Part shown: piece after piece, positions 44,269-53,304 of the stretch
Numbering within the stretch: the stretch's first letter is position 1
Layout: each line of letters opens with the position of its first letter
Translations under genes and position numbers: made by a program
DNA from: JAMZMI01 sp049115715
Lineage (GTDB): Bacteria > Bacteroidota > Bacteroidia > Cytophagales > Cyclobacteriaceae
Direction of reading: 5' to 3'
Assembly: GCA_049115715.1 (NCBI GenBank)
Contig: JAGDZQ010000030.1
Span: 1 to 64,000 of the forward strand
DNA: 64,000 bases
Notes under the pieces: generated by a model
What the model was told of the DNA's origin: nothing
Seen by the model: the letters and a program-made list of their open reading frames with translations, nothing else
The model's database searches: none

Positions 44269-44979
44269 CTATTGACTTTTGGGCATTTCAAATATCTTAT
44301 TTGATGCACCCACACCTAGGGCTACATCATCGAATACGAGCTCTCGCTCTCCCTTGCTTGTAGATACTCTAAGAGCAGTTGGCGTGAGCAACCCATGATA
44401 ATCATGGTATTTTTCGTACTGTTTTGTCACTTCAAGCTTATTGCCAACCTTACTTTTTATGACCTCCCAATAGAGCACATAGTCTTCCCTGCCTAGATAA
44501 TACGTTCTGCTCGTATAATCATCCTCATATACAAGCTTAATTAGTATCTCGCCTTCAAACAGTTGAAGACCTTCCAAATTCAATTTATGTTCATATTCTC
44601 TAAGAGAGCTCCCAAGATGAAAAACGTTTTCTATAGTCAAGTGCTCCAGTGGAGTCATTAGCTGCGGTTTTGAAGTCCCTGTCCATGGAGCAACCGTCCA
44701 GGCTACCCTGCCATTTGTCACTTCTGCGTATCGTTTCCCTTGCCAGGTTCCCTCTATTCGAATCTTATTCGGGGATTTAAAAGTCAATCTCATGGGGTAC
44801 TTATCAAACTCTTTCGTAACCCACTGCCCATCTACCACCACGGTTCCGACTTGATCCCAAAGCTCCTGCCCATGAGCTTCGAAATGTTTCTTCAGAATGA
44901 CTGGTAATTCCTGAGAAAAGGAAAAAACACTCATTAATAAAAAAACCATGACAAGAAACGTCCCTCTCAAGTTTACCAT
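44269..44979 (-). CDS. exported LolA/LolB-like lipoprotein-sorting-fold protein
   Basis: A 236-residue exported protein; the signal peptide ends in SVFSFSQ near residue 22. The mature part shows the curved-sheet pattern of outer-membrane lipoprotein-sorting proteins: VVVDGQWVTKEFDKYPMRLTF, KIRIEGTWQGKRYAEVTNG, TYYLGREDYVLYWEVI, and a late YHDYHGLLTPTALRVSTSKGE. The last segment is echoed in the lipoprotein encoded at 48816-49631, so the two may be distant paralogues. There is no lipobox. Actual carrier function is not shown. Confidence 0.72.
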   Translation of the reverse strand: MVNLRGTFLVMVFLLMSVFSFSQELPVILKKHFEAHGQELWDQVGTVVVDGQWVTKEFDKYPMRLTFKSPNKIRIEGTWQGKRYAEVTNGRVAWTVAPWTGTSKPQLMTPLEHLTIENVFHLGSSLREYEHKLNLEGLQLFEGEILIKLVYEDDYTSRTYYLGREDYVLYWEVIKSKVGNKLEVTKQYEKYHDYHGLLTPTALRVSTSKGERELVFDDVALGVGASNKIFEMPKSQ

Positions 44980-45237
44980 TATCCAAATTTACAAATATCA
45001 AATATACGTACGGAATTAAAAGCTCCTTCTGTTCTTGGATCAAACACCATGCCTATATCAATTAATGAAATACTCAAATACTCTCAGTGATGTGAATGAG
45101 ATAAAAAAGAGGATAATAAAACGGGAAGTCATTTAAGTACTTATAAAGATCTGAGCGCGCCCAAAGTTGATCAATTTTAAGTTTGGGTAGAAAAAGCATT
45201 CTTTCAGGTAAGCCAATGAACGCTTTTCTCTAATTTT

Positions 45238-46263
45238 ATGAGGACAGAATTTCATATGGAATTAAAAGATGTTTTGCGAAGAATTAAGATTGCCGGGCTC
45301 GTATTTCTCGGGGTTTTACTTACTGGGGTAGTAGGGTTCGGTATGATCAGTGGGGGTCAATGGTTTGATGCTTTTTATATGACAGCCATTACAATATCCA
45401 CCATTGGGTTTCGTGAAGTTATCGATTTGGGAGATTCTAATATCGGAAAACTGTTCACAATCTTTATTGCATTTAGTGGGATCGGGGTAATGACCTATTT
45501 ATTTTCAAATCTGGCAGCCCTGTTTATTGAAGGCGACATCCGAAAGACATTTTATAGAAAGAATATGATGAAGAAAATTGAAAAGATGAATGGGCATTAT
45601 ATCATCTGTGGTTGTGGACGAGTCGGCAAAAACATTGCGTTGGAGCTCTTTCAAACAGAAAGAGAATTTGTCTTGACAGATCTATCTGACGAGGTTTTGG
45701 AAAGGTTTAGCAATGAAATTCCCGATAAGATTTCTATTTCTGGAGACAGCACTGATGATACTTTTCTGGAAACGCTGGGAGTATCTCGCGCCGCAGGCAT
45801 TTTTGCTACTGCTTCGGATGACAATACCAATTTGGTAATCTGCATTACAGCAAGACAGCTAAACCCAAATATTAAAATCATTTCCAGAATCAACGATATC
45901 ACACATAGCAGGAAAATGAAACGGGCAGGTGCTGACAAAATCATCTCTCCAAATTTCATAGGAGGTAGGAGAATGGCTTCTGAGATGCTTCGGCCTGCAG
46001 CCACTTCATTTATGGACGATATGATGCGTTCCTCTCAGTTTGGGTTGAGGATGGAGGAAATAGTAGTCACTAAAAAATACGATGGCAAACCAATAGACGA
46101 CCTTCCGTTTGATGGATGTGAGAAAACCATATTATTAGCACTGAAAGAAAACGACGATTGGGCCTATAATCCAAAAAAGAGCCTCGAAATGAAATACGGA
46201 AACCGATTGATTTTGATGACGACACCTAAGGAAAGAAAACTTATAGAAGAACGTCTGATATGA
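45238..46263 (+). CDS. ion channel with TrkA-N (RCK) domain and altered selectivity filter
   Basis: A 341-residue two-helix channel. The first membrane helix is about 17-38, the pore loop with TISTIGFREV about 51-61, and the second helix about 70-92. The RCK domain begins at GHYIICGCGRVGKN, with acidic residue contacts in FVLTDLSDEV and GDSTDD, and a TrkA-C domain ends the protein. In K+ channels the filter is TVGYG; here residues 55-59 read TIGFR, so the last Gly is Arg. An alternative start is the Met at 45256. The stop overlaps the LD-carboxypeptidase start in ATGA. Confidence 0.9.
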   Translation: MRTEFHMELKDVLRRIKIAGLVFLGVLLTGVVGFGMISGGQWFDAFYMTAITISTIGFREVIDLGDSNIGKLFTIFIAFSGIGVMTYLFSNLAALFIEGDIRKTFYRKNMMKKIEKMNGHYIICGCGRVGKNIALELFQTEREFVLTDLSDEVLERFSNEIPDKISISGDSTDDTFLETLGVSRAAGIFATASDDNTNLVICITARQLNPNIKIISRINDITHSRKMKRAGADKIISPNFIGGRRMASEMLRPAATSFMDDMMRSSQFGLRMEEIVVTKKYDGKPIDDLPFDGCEKTILLALKENDDWAYNPKKSLEMKYGNRLILMTTPKERKLIEERLI

Positions 46264-47264
46264 ATCGCAGAAAATTTATTCAAAACACATCTTTACTTGG
46301 GCTTTCCACTCCGTTTCTATCATCATTTTCCAGTCCTACTCAAGAAATAATCAAACCACGAGCACTACCCAAGAACGGGACTGTTCAGCTAATTACACCA
46401 GCAAGTGCATTGACAAGAACAGCGTTTGAAAATACACTTGAAAACATCGATGCTCTTGGTTTTCAAGCAAAGTATTCTGACAATATTCGGGTAAGAAGTG
46501 GATTTCTGTCCGGTACGGACGAGCAACGAAAAGACGATTTGATGAATGCCTTCAAAGATGACAGTGTTGACGGCATTATTTGCGCCCGTGGAGGATACGG
46601 AACAGGAAGACTTCTTCCATTGATTGATTTTGATACGATTCGTGAAAATGCCAAAGTCTTCGTTGGATTCAGTGACATCACGGCCTTACATCTGGCTTTT
46701 TACCAAATGGCTGGATTGGTTTCATTTCATGGTCCTGTGGGAGCTTCAGCGGTAAACGATTTCAATACCGATTATCTATTTGATATCCTAAGCAAAGGGA
46801 AAAAGGTGAAGATCGAAAATGACGAATCTAGCCCAATTCGATCGGGCCTAGCTACAGGCCCCATGATTGGTGGCAATCTTAGTTTGCTTACAAGTCTTAT
46901 GGGCACTCCGTTCGACATAAGTTACGACGATCATATTTTATTCATCGAAGAAGTTGGTGAATCTACTTACAGAGTAGACCGAATGCTTACTCAACTTCTA
47001 AATGCCGGAAAACTCGATAGGATAAGGGGCATTGCGTTAGGCTACTTTACAAACTGCGATACTAAAGAAGATGATCCATTTTTCGATTACTCTACTTCTT
47101 TAGATGAAGTTTTCAAGGATCGGTTTAAAGATTTGGATATTCCTATCGCTAAAGGCTTTCCTATCGGGCATGAATCACACAATGCCACTGTTCCAATTGG
47201 AATCCCCGCAGAACTAGATGCTGACAAAGGTCAAATCAAGTTTCTGGAATCCGCTGTTTTATAA
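46260..47264 (+). CDS. LD-carboxypeptidase, S66 family, with twin-arginine signal
   Basis: A 334-residue peptidase that removes the terminal D-alanine from tetrapeptides of peptidoglycan. The nucleophile Ser138 is in GFSDIT; the Glu of LFIEEVGE and the His of PIGHESHNATVPIG complete the triad. The N-terminus MNRRKFIQNTSLLGLS carries an RR-K-F-I motif followed by a hydrophobic stretch, a likely Tat signal, so the enzyme probably acts in the periplasm rather than in the cytoplasm like E. coli LdcA. It overlaps the channel gene by four bases and the next gene by one. Confidence 0.92.
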   Translation: MNRRKFIQNTSLLGLSTPFLSSFSSPTQEIIKPRALPKNGTVQLITPASALTRTAFENTLENIDALGFQAKYSDNIRVRSGFLSGTDEQRKDDLMNAFKDDSVDGIICARGGYGTGRLLPLIDFDTIRENAKVFVGFSDITALHLAFYQMAGLVSFHGPVGASAVNDFNTDYLFDILSKGKKVKIENDESSPIRSGLATGPMIGGNLSLLTSLMGTPFDISYDDHILFIEEVGESTYRVDRMLTQLLNAGKLDRIRGIALGYFTNCDTKEDDPFFDYSTSLDEVFKDRFKDLDIPIAKGFPIGHESHNATVPIGIPAELDADKGQIKFLESAVL

Positions 47265-47797
47265 TGTCACTTGAAAACTTTTTCAAGCAAGCTCAAATTC
47301 AGGATGCTCTCCTGCAATCCTACCGATTGTATCTTCTAATCGTTCAATGCTTTTATTTGCTAATTGGTGCGGGGGCTTTTGCCGCAATTATTTTTTGCGA
47401 TACGCCAAACCAGACGATCCTCCTCGTCCTATTGCAGGCTATAGTTTTCGCCTGCGCTATTTATACATCGATAAAAATGCAGGAAACCATAAAATCAAGA
47501 AAAGAAGATGTTGATTTCTGTCAAAGACATATTCTTGAATTTGAAAAGTCTCTCGAACCGGAGAATCAGGTTTTAACACGATTCAAAATATACCAGAAGA
47601 TAGGAAAAGGGAATAAAGTTTTAAATCAGCCCAATATTGACAAGAAGCTGAAAGATCCAAGGATTATTGAAATATTACTAGAAAAGGGCAATGGCCACAC
47701 ACGAAAAATCATTGACGAATTAGTGCCAAAGTGCATTTTGATCATCTGGATTGCCTTGTTATCACTTTCTCTTTACCAGATGGTTTCTCAGCTTTAA
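47264..47797 (+). CDS. small membrane protein of unknown function
   Basis: A 177-residue protein I do not recognise. It has two N-terminal membrane helices (about 23-45, LLIVQCFYLLIGAGAFAAII, and 50-68, TILLVLLQAIVFACAIYTS), a cytoplasmic middle and a C-terminal helix (about 155-173, CILIIWIALLSLSLYQMV). It starts in the TAATG overlap at the end of the LD-carboxypeptidase gene, so it belongs to the channel-carboxypeptidase unit and may be functionally tied to it. Confidence 0.78.
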   Translation: MSLENFFKQAQIQDALLQSYRLYLLIVQCFYLLIGAGAFAAIIFCDTPNQTILLVLLQAIVFACAIYTSIKMQETIKSRKEDVDFCQRHILEFEKSLEPENQVLTRFKIYQKIGKGNKVLNQPNIDKKLKDPRIIEILLEKGNGHTRKIIDELVPKCILIIWIALLSLSLYQMVSQL

Positions 47798-47837
47798 TCA
47801 AGAGGCAAGTCAGGATATTAAAAACCATTCGAGCAAA

Positions 47838-48332
47838 TCAATTAAAATATTCGATTCGCAATTTCTTCTCATCCATCTCATTATTCCAGTCGTACTGCAA
47901 GTCTTCATGAAGTGTAGAAATCGCTTTTTCGATTTTAAAGATTTGTCTTTCGTAAAGGTTGAATAATGTGACGCTTTTTTGGAAAGGGATTTTTGAACCC
48001 TTCATTTTTTGGCAGAAATAGATCAGCAACTCGGCTTCAGCTTCCTTGGAAGCGACATATTTGATGTGCTTGTTTAGAAAACGAACAATCTTCCTGATGC
48101 TCTTTTTGGCCCAGTACAGATTGGCGCTATTTATTCCTTCAAATAACACATCAACCTCATCTTTGACTCGTGTCAAATAACCTGCGATATCATGATTATA
48201 GAAAAGAATGAAACTCAGGAGTTCTTTATTTTCGACTTTGTATTTCGCCATTCGCAAACACATCTCCTCAAGCTCAGCTATGTTTTTTTGCCTTAGTTCC
48301 TTTTTAATCGAGGATATGGTTTCAGGTTTCAT
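47838..48332 (-). CDS. helical protein of unknown function
   Basis: A 164-residue soluble protein that I do not recognise. The start at 48332 (MKPETISSIKKELRQ) is preferred because longer frames overlap the divergent DUF1801 gene and read as low-quality protein. It is nearly all helical (NIAELEEMCLRMAKYKVENKEL, LYWAKKSIRKIVRFLNKHIKY, EAEAELLIYFCQKM, LYERQIFKIEKAISTLHEDL). A superficial resemblance to helical repeat proteins is possible. It converges on the membrane protein gene and has no operon partner. Confidence 0.75.
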   Translation of the reverse strand: MKPETISSIKKELRQKNIAELEEMCLRMAKYKVENKELLSFILFYNHDIAGYLTRVKDEVDVLFEGINSANLYWAKKSIRKIVRFLNKHIKYVASKEAEAELLIYFCQKMKGSKIPFQKSVTLFNLYERQIFKIEKAISTLHEDLQYDWNNEMDEKKLRIEYFN

Positions 48333-48397
48333 TGAGTGAAAATAGTCAAAATGACCTTGCTGTTTGAAAAAGCGTTGATTCCTTTTATTTTTCAGTA

Positions 48398-48772
48398 ATG
48401 AAAACCGACCTAACTGAAATTCAAACCTCTCTTCAAGAAATGTTTCTGAAGCATGTTCCTCCTCTTCAAATAAGGAAGAACAACAAAGATGTTTTTGAAG
48501 CTGCGGGTACAAAAGAAGCGATGCAAGGCAAACAAAAAGTTGACGGATTTTATTTCGGAAGTGTGATTCCAAAGCCAAAAGATATTCGACTCTACTACTT
48601 TCCTATTTACACACACCAATCAGAGTTTGAGTGGATTTCTGACGATTTAAGAAAATGCATGAAAGGAAAAAGCTGCTTTCACATCAAAAAGCTAAGTCCA
48701 GACTTGGAAGCAGAGATTCAATCCATGATCACTAAAGGGGTAGAGGTTTACTTAAAAAATGATCTCATTTAA
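48398..48772 (+). CDS. DUF1801-like protein
   Basis: A 124-residue cytoplasmic protein. The segment IRLYYFPIYTHQSEF followed by RKCMKGKSCFHIKKLSPDLE and a helical tail (EIQSMITKGVEVYLKN) matches the end of DUF1801 (YdhG-like) proteins. The family is iron-chaperone-like in fold (frataxin-related) with no settled role. It is divergent from the helical-protein gene, with 65 bases between the starts. Confidence 0.8.
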   Translation: MKTDLTEIQTSLQEMFLKHVPPLQIRKNNKDVFEAAGTKEAMQGKQKVDGFYFGSVIPKPKDIRLYYFPIYTHQSEFEWISDDLRKCMKGKSCFHIKKLSPDLEAEIQSMITKGVEVYLKNDLI

Positions 48773-48815
48773 AGAATTCTTGGTTATCGTGCTTTCCGAA
48801 AAACCTTTTGGCGAT

Positions 48816-49631
48816 TCAGAATACGATAGGGTTCGGACTATCAAAACTTCCTTCTGGAACCCGATCCAAAACTTTGATATCCGTGAGATCTCTTTCACCA
48901 CGCTCACCCGAAAGTAACAATCCGTTGTAATCTTTATAATCTTCCCATGGGTTGATAAAAGCAGGGTCTGAGTCATCCGCATTTTTGAAAAATGCCCATT
49001 GTTTTATCAATCTGGTATCAATACTTACCCAGACCTCATATCCATTTTGTGGAGTAACTCCCACTTCTTCAAATGTCAAGCCCAACACATCGCATGCCTC
49101 TCCAGACACTGTTTCTTCCTCTCTTTCATAACTTAGCGTGACACCTGAATCTTTAAGTTTAAATGGCATAACCAGCCAATAAGAATCGTTGATCCATATA
49201 TTCTTCCCTCTCTCAAGATCACTTTGCAACGTTTCCCTATCTGTCACTTCCTCACCGTCAACCCAAACTTTACCAGTTTGAGAATTCATATCCAGCGTAA
49301 TTACTTTCGCCTCGTTCAGAAAATCAATCCGAACTCTATTGTTCTCTTTGTCCCAGAGCAAAGTTCTCGCTCCAAAAAAATTCCAATAGAGCACATTCGT
49401 GTCGTCCCATTTTTTTCTCCCGCCCATTGCATTCATCACCTGATCAGCCAAAATGATAGCTATTGGATTCGAAAATTCTGCGTTAAAATCATCCGCAGGA
49501 GGATTATTATAATAAACCGCATTAGCAGAGCCGTCATCAACAGGCGTTTTTGCCGCCGGCCCTTTGCATGAGTGGATACACAAAGTTGAAATGAGAACTA
49601 AAACGAAAAATGCATTTGGATTTAACTTCAT
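48816..49631 (-). CDS. lipoprotein with LolB-like fold features
   Basis: A 271-residue lipoprotein; the lipobox is CIHSC near residue 22. After a short linker (about 25-60) the sequence shows VMNAMGGRKKWDDTNVLYWNFF, a strand-rich middle with VWVDGEEVTDRE, and IWINDSYWLVMPFKLKDSG. The end reads YEVWVSIDTRLIKQWAFF and YKDYNGLLLSGERGERDL. This is a family I know from many Bacteroidota, of unknown role; fold likely similar to outer-membrane lipoprotein-sorting proteins. The gene has no clear operon partner. Confidence 0.75.
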   Translation of the reverse strand: MKLNPNAFFVLVLISTLCIHSCKGPAAKTPVDDGSANAVYYNNPPADDFNAEFSNPIAIILADQVMNAMGGRKKWDDTNVLYWNFFGARTLLWDKENNRVRIDFLNEAKVITLDMNSQTGKVWVDGEEVTDRETLQSDLERGKNIWINDSYWLVMPFKLKDSGVTLSYEREEETVSGEACDVLGLTFEEVGVTPQNGYEVWVSIDTRLIKQWAFFKNADDSDPAFINPWEDYKDYNGLLLSGERGERDLTDIKVLDRVPEGSFDSPNPIVF

Positions 49632-49690
49632 CTTTTCTGGTTTTTGATACTAAAGTAGAGAGAACTCTTCAGAAGACGCAATATTGAGAA

Positions 49691-50251
49691 TCACCGATTC
49701 ATTTTCAAGGAGTATTTTTTATAAATATTCCATTTCATTCCATCATGTCTAAGCAAAACAAGCTCGCTGGCTGTCCACTGAAATGAAATCTTCTTTTTTT
49801 CAAAATATGCCTTAGCCTCTTCGAATAACTCCTTTTTCAAATCCCTAAAAGCAATTGTCATGTGCGGAGTAAAGCCTCTATCCTTATAATTTTGACTATC
49901 TGTATTGAAATTTCGCTTCATAAAACTGAGAAGACTTTTCTGAATACCTGACATTTCAAGAGACCTTTGGACATTAATAAAAACGACTCGAGGTTCAAAA
50001 AAACCAAATCCATCTTGGATTACCTCAAAGCAATCATGCTTGCTGGCAAAATCAGAAAGTGCCAAGTCCAACTGCTCCTCTTTATTGGGTTTAAGACGAA
50101 ATGGCATATGAAGTGTGATATGAGGGGGTGATCTAAGCGCAGCTTTAGAATTGAAATGCTCTTTTACATATTTTTTTAGATCGGACGCTTCTGAAAAAAG
50201 AGGCTCAGGAGGTATTAGTGCAATAAAGTATCGTTCTTCTTTTTTGACCAT
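49691..50251 (-). CDS. 2H phosphoesterase (2'-5' RNA ligase family)
   Basis: A 186-residue enzyme with both HxTx motifs: H44-I-T-L in PPHITLHMPF and H130-M-T-I in TPHMTIAFRD. Spacing and length fit the 2'-5' RNA ligase/ThpR group, which hydrolyses or ligates cyclic phosphate RNA ends. The exact substrate cannot be read from the sequence. It is followed upstream by a 137-base intergenic region carrying a dispersed 20-bp repeat. Confidence 0.92.
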   Translation of the reverse strand: MVKKEERYFIALIPPEPLFSEASDLKKYVKEHFNSKAALRSPPHITLHMPFRLKPNKEEQLDLALSDFASKHDCFEVIQDGFGFFEPRVVFINVQRSLEMSGIQKSLLSFMKRNFNTDSQNYKDRGFTPHMTIAFRDLKKELFEEAKAYFEKKKISFQWTASELVLLRHDGMKWNIYKKYSLKMNR

Positions 50252-50288
50252 TATAAAAAAGAGAACATCTCAAAAGCATGTGGTTTCC

Positions 50289-50308
50289 GTCACATTGAGC
50301 CTGTCGAA
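50289..50308 (+). repeat. 20-bp dispersed intergenic repeat, copy B
   Basis: GTCACATTGAGCCTGTCGAA matches the inverse of 29527-29546 in 18 of 20 positions. It is in the short gap between the 2H phosphoesterase and DUF4301 genes. Not coding. Confidence 0.65.
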
Positions 50309-50388
50309 ATTTACACTTGGTGCATCCAACAAGACTCTATCATGTTATTCGGCTTTCGAGACGTTCTCAATTAAGCAATATTTCGAGA

Positions 50389-51918
50389 TTAACCCTGATG
50401 CTCTGGCTCAAGTAAATCTGTCACTGATTTTACAGGATTAAAAGTAATAAGTGGGACCTCTACAAATACTGTGTTCCAATCAGACATTGAACCATTCCAT
50501 AAGCCAGGCAACTCCATTGCTCTCAAATCTTTTCCATCCTTTGATTTTTCTGAAATAAAGCTTGTGTCCATATCTCTGTATTTCATAAGATCAAGTTTAT
50601 TTCCGTCGTAATCCTTCAGGCTACACACGATATCAACAGGGTTGAAATGAGTTGCTTGGTGAAAAACAACTTTCTGATCTGCATTTGTCAAATCAATTTG
50701 TGCAGTCTCCACCACTTGAAGAGAAACAGACCCATCTGTCGCTTTGACCCAGAAAGGACCTCCGCCCGTATCACCATCATTTTTTACCATACCGCAAATA
50801 CGAAGTGGTCTTTTCAATTTCTCAATCAAAAAGTTTCTTTTTTCCTCTTCTGATAGCTCTGCAAATGACGGAGCAGGAATCAAGCCCAGTTCCTCTACTA
50901 GTTTTTGAGCTGCTTCAATAACTCCTCCAGCTTCAAGACCCTTAGCAACTTCTTTTATTTTCTCCTGATAATCTAAAAGCGTCCCAGCAAGCACTTTCTT
51001 GTACGTAATAGTTGTATCCTTCAATTTGTCAGGAACTACGTTATCTATATTTTTCAAGAAAATAATATCTGCGTCGATCTCACTTAGGTTAGCTAAAATA
51101 GCTCCATGACCAGCTGGTCTGAATAGCAATGACCCATCCGCATTTCTAAATGGCTCATTCGACATATCAACCGCAATAGTGTCTGTAGAAGGCTTTTGTT
51201 GACTATAAGAAACCTCAATCTTAACCCTGAACAGCTCTTCGTATTTTGGTTTAATATCTGCAATGTGTTCTTCAAACTTTGACTGATGCTCAGGAGAAAC
51301 AGTAAAGTGAATATGAACTTTACCTTCGCTGTTTTGAGCATATTGAGCTCCCTCAACCATATGCTCCTCCACTGGAGTTCTTGAGGTTTCGCCATGTTTG
51401 TGAAACTGAAGAAGCCCTTTTGGCAAACTTCCGTAGCTCAATCCTTCAGTCTCGAGCAAAGTTTTCAAGATCTTCACGTACCCTCTCTTAAGGTGAGCTT
51501 CTTCGAGTGTTCCGTCTTGAAACGCCTCTTTTAGTTTTTCATAAAAAGCAAAGTTCTCCAGACCTTTGAAAAAAGCATACATGGAACCCTTGCCCTGATC
51601 GGCAGTCAGTTTTTCATATTCCTCATCTGTGCCCTTATATGAATCTACGAATGCAAACAATTTCTTAAACATTCTGGATGCAGCACCAGAAGCAGGCACA
51701 AATTTTACAATCTCCAGTGAACCAAGGTTTTCCTCATAATTTTTAACGAAATGAGCTATCTCACTTTCGTTCTGCTTGATAATCCCATCTCCTACAAGAG
51801 CAGGCTTTACCAGATGTGATGATGGAAAACCCGTAATGAATTTATCAATCTGGTATTGAACCTGATCAATCGACAACCCTTGATGAGCTATTTGTTCTTT
51901 GTCCTTGTCATTAAACAT
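50389..51918 (-). CDS. DUF4301 family protein
   Basis: A 509-residue cytoplasmic protein. I chose the ATG at 51918 (MFNDKDKEQIAHQGLS), the usual DUF4301 N-terminus; a longer frame adds 27 residues. Recognisable features are EIVKFVPASGAASRMFKKLF near 95, LPKGLLQFHKHGETSRTPVEE and PFRNADGSLLFRPAGHGAIL. The PASGAASRMFK part and the GHGAIL segment resemble nucleotidyltransferase-type sugar-phosphate enzymes, and a distant relation is possible, but the function is unknown. It is a single gene, divergent from a TerB-like gene. Confidence 0.9.
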   Translation of the reverse strand: MFNDKDKEQIAHQGLSIDQVQYQIDKFITGFPSSHLVKPALVGDGIIKQNESEIAHFVKNYEENLGSLEIVKFVPASGAASRMFKKLFAFVDSYKGTDEEYEKLTADQGKGSMYAFFKGLENFAFYEKLKEAFQDGTLEEAHLKRGYVKILKTLLETEGLSYGSLPKGLLQFHKHGETSRTPVEEHMVEGAQYAQNSEGKVHIHFTVSPEHQSKFEEHIADIKPKYEELFRVKIEVSYSQQKPSTDTIAVDMSNEPFRNADGSLLFRPAGHGAILANLSEIDADIIFLKNIDNVVPDKLKDTTITYKKVLAGTLLDYQEKIKEVAKGLEAGGVIEAAQKLVEELGLIPAPSFAELSEEEKRNFLIEKLKRPLRICGMVKNDGDTGGGPFWVKATDGSVSLQVVETAQIDLTNADQKVVFHQATHFNPVDIVCSLKDYDGNKLDLMKYRDMDTSFISEKSKDGKDLRAMELPGLWNGSMSDWNTVFVEVPLITFNPVKSVTDLLEPEHQG

Positions 51919-52038
51919 TTCTATTCCTTTATTTTGATCGTTTTTGTACAAATTTGGTCTATATCTACTTATGAATGCTTCAACCTTTTTCACTTTCAAT
52001 ATTAGTGATTAATTTGAAGCATAATATGGATTGTAAGT

Positions 52039-52497
52039 ATGGATTCTGATCTTAATAATTTTGCCCCAAAGTTCTATGGGATTTCTCTCGTTCCAAAATC
52101 TATTTGGAAAGAATATGGTCATGCGCTTTTGGCTATAGCCGGTTCTGATGGAATTGTCTCTGATCCAGAGCTCGAGTGGTTGACAGTTGACCTCAGCAGA
52201 GATGTTGGCGTAGATGAAAACATAGTCGGAGACTGGGAGGAGTTCGATTACGATGGAGCAGATTTAGAAGAAATATTCAGTTCATTTAACAGCTCGACGC
52301 TAGCAAGTTTCAACAAACTGCTTATTTATGATGCAATTCGTATGTCCTCTGCTGATGGAGAGTACGCTCTAGAGGAAAAAGAGCAAGTAATGGAAGCTGC
52401 CAGGATTATGAATGTATCCATGGACGGAGTAATTGCGATCGAAGCATTAGTAGATTTAGAACAAGCAGCTGATAAGTTAAGGATGACCGTATTTTGA
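52039..52497 (+). CDS. TerB-like helical protein
   Basis: A 152-residue acidic protein. Two similar units, each with a small residue-x3-DG-x3-x2-E pattern, are visible: AIAGSDGIVSDPELEWL (about 32-48) and RMSSADGEYALEEKEQVMEAA. This recalls the tellurite-resistance TerB fold and co-chaperone DjlA N-termini, where the Asp and Glu residues may bind metal. It converges with the S1/P1 nuclease gene; the stop codons are adjacent. Function is not assigned beyond fold resemblance. Confidence 0.72.
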   Translation: MDSDLNNFAPKFYGISLVPKSIWKEYGHALLAIAGSDGIVSDPELEWLTVDLSRDVGVDENIVGDWEEFDYDGADLEEIFSSFNSSTLASFNKLLIYDAIRMSSADGEYALEEKEQVMEAARIMNVSMDGVIAIEALVDLEQAADKLRMTVF

Positions 52498-53265
52498 TCA
52501 TCCGTAGATCTCGTTCAAAATTCCCGCAAGTCTTATTCCTGCCTGAAGCAATCTTCTGTTAACAATTTCAAGGTTATCATAATCATACCGGTAGCTTATC
52601 TTCTTGCTTTCCGGTAGGTCATACACTTTTTGTCTCAAGGTTTTAGATTCATATGCCCAATCTAAAACTCCATCTGACTGCCATTTCTCAATCTCCTTTT
52701 TCGATGCATGATTGATTACCCCTGTATATTCCGAGTAACTATACTTCTGTCCATCTATGATTCCAGAGTCCCATACACGATGAAGATTGGAAGATTTCCA
52801 AAAATAGTCCAGCTTTAAATCATTCCCGCCCTTGTCTTTTCCGTTCCCAACATGAAGTGGCTGGTGAATATCCCCGACTAGATGAACCAGAAGCTTTATA
52901 GTAAATGCTTCATCCTCGTCAGAAAATTGCTTAGTCTTCAATTCATTTATGAGCCTCTCAATAGTGACAATTACATCTCCTTCCTCTGGAGTCCCCGCCT
53001 GCTCATAAGTAAGACTATCAGGAATTGTAGCATAATGCCACGGAACCATATAATCGTATTTTCGATCTGATCTGATAAAATCCATAAAAGTGCTGACTTC
53101 AGCTAATGTTTCATCTCCTAAAACCGCCCTTAGGGTCTTTTGGGTCTTTTTTGTCAAATGCTTCTGAGCAATCAACCCAATCACACGATGACCAGTCTTA
53201 CCCCAAGAAAAAGCTGTGAATGAAACAAGAAATAGAAAGGAGAATCCAAGTGCCAATTTTTTCAT
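52498..53265 (-). CDS. S1/P1-type nuclease
   Basis: A 255-residue exported zinc nuclease or phosphatase acting on single-stranded nucleic acids. Signal cleavage after Ser20 would expose Trp21 (SWGKTGHRVIG), the N-terminal zinc ligand typical of the family. Further ligands are in PWHYATIP, in HLVGDIHQPLHVG with D and two His, in GGNDLKLDYF and in NLHRVWDSGI. All three zinc sites appear intact. Its promoter region abuts the second 326-bp repeat, 39 bases upstream of the start. Confidence 0.95.
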   Translation of the reverse strand: MKKLALGFSFLFLVSFTAFSWGKTGHRVIGLIAQKHLTKKTQKTLRAVLGDETLAEVSTFMDFIRSDRKYDYMVPWHYATIPDSLTYEQAGTPEEGDVIVTIERLINELKTKQFSDEDEAFTIKLLVHLVGDIHQPLHVGNGKDKGGNDLKLDYFWKSSNLHRVWDSGIIDGQKYSYSEYTGVINHASKKEIEKWQSDGVLDWAYESKTLRQKVYDLPESKKISYRYDYDNLEIVNRRLLQAGIRLAGILNEIYG

Positions 53266-53304
53266 GTATCAAATTTAATGTTTTGAAAAAATCTTGAGAC
53301 CTCT

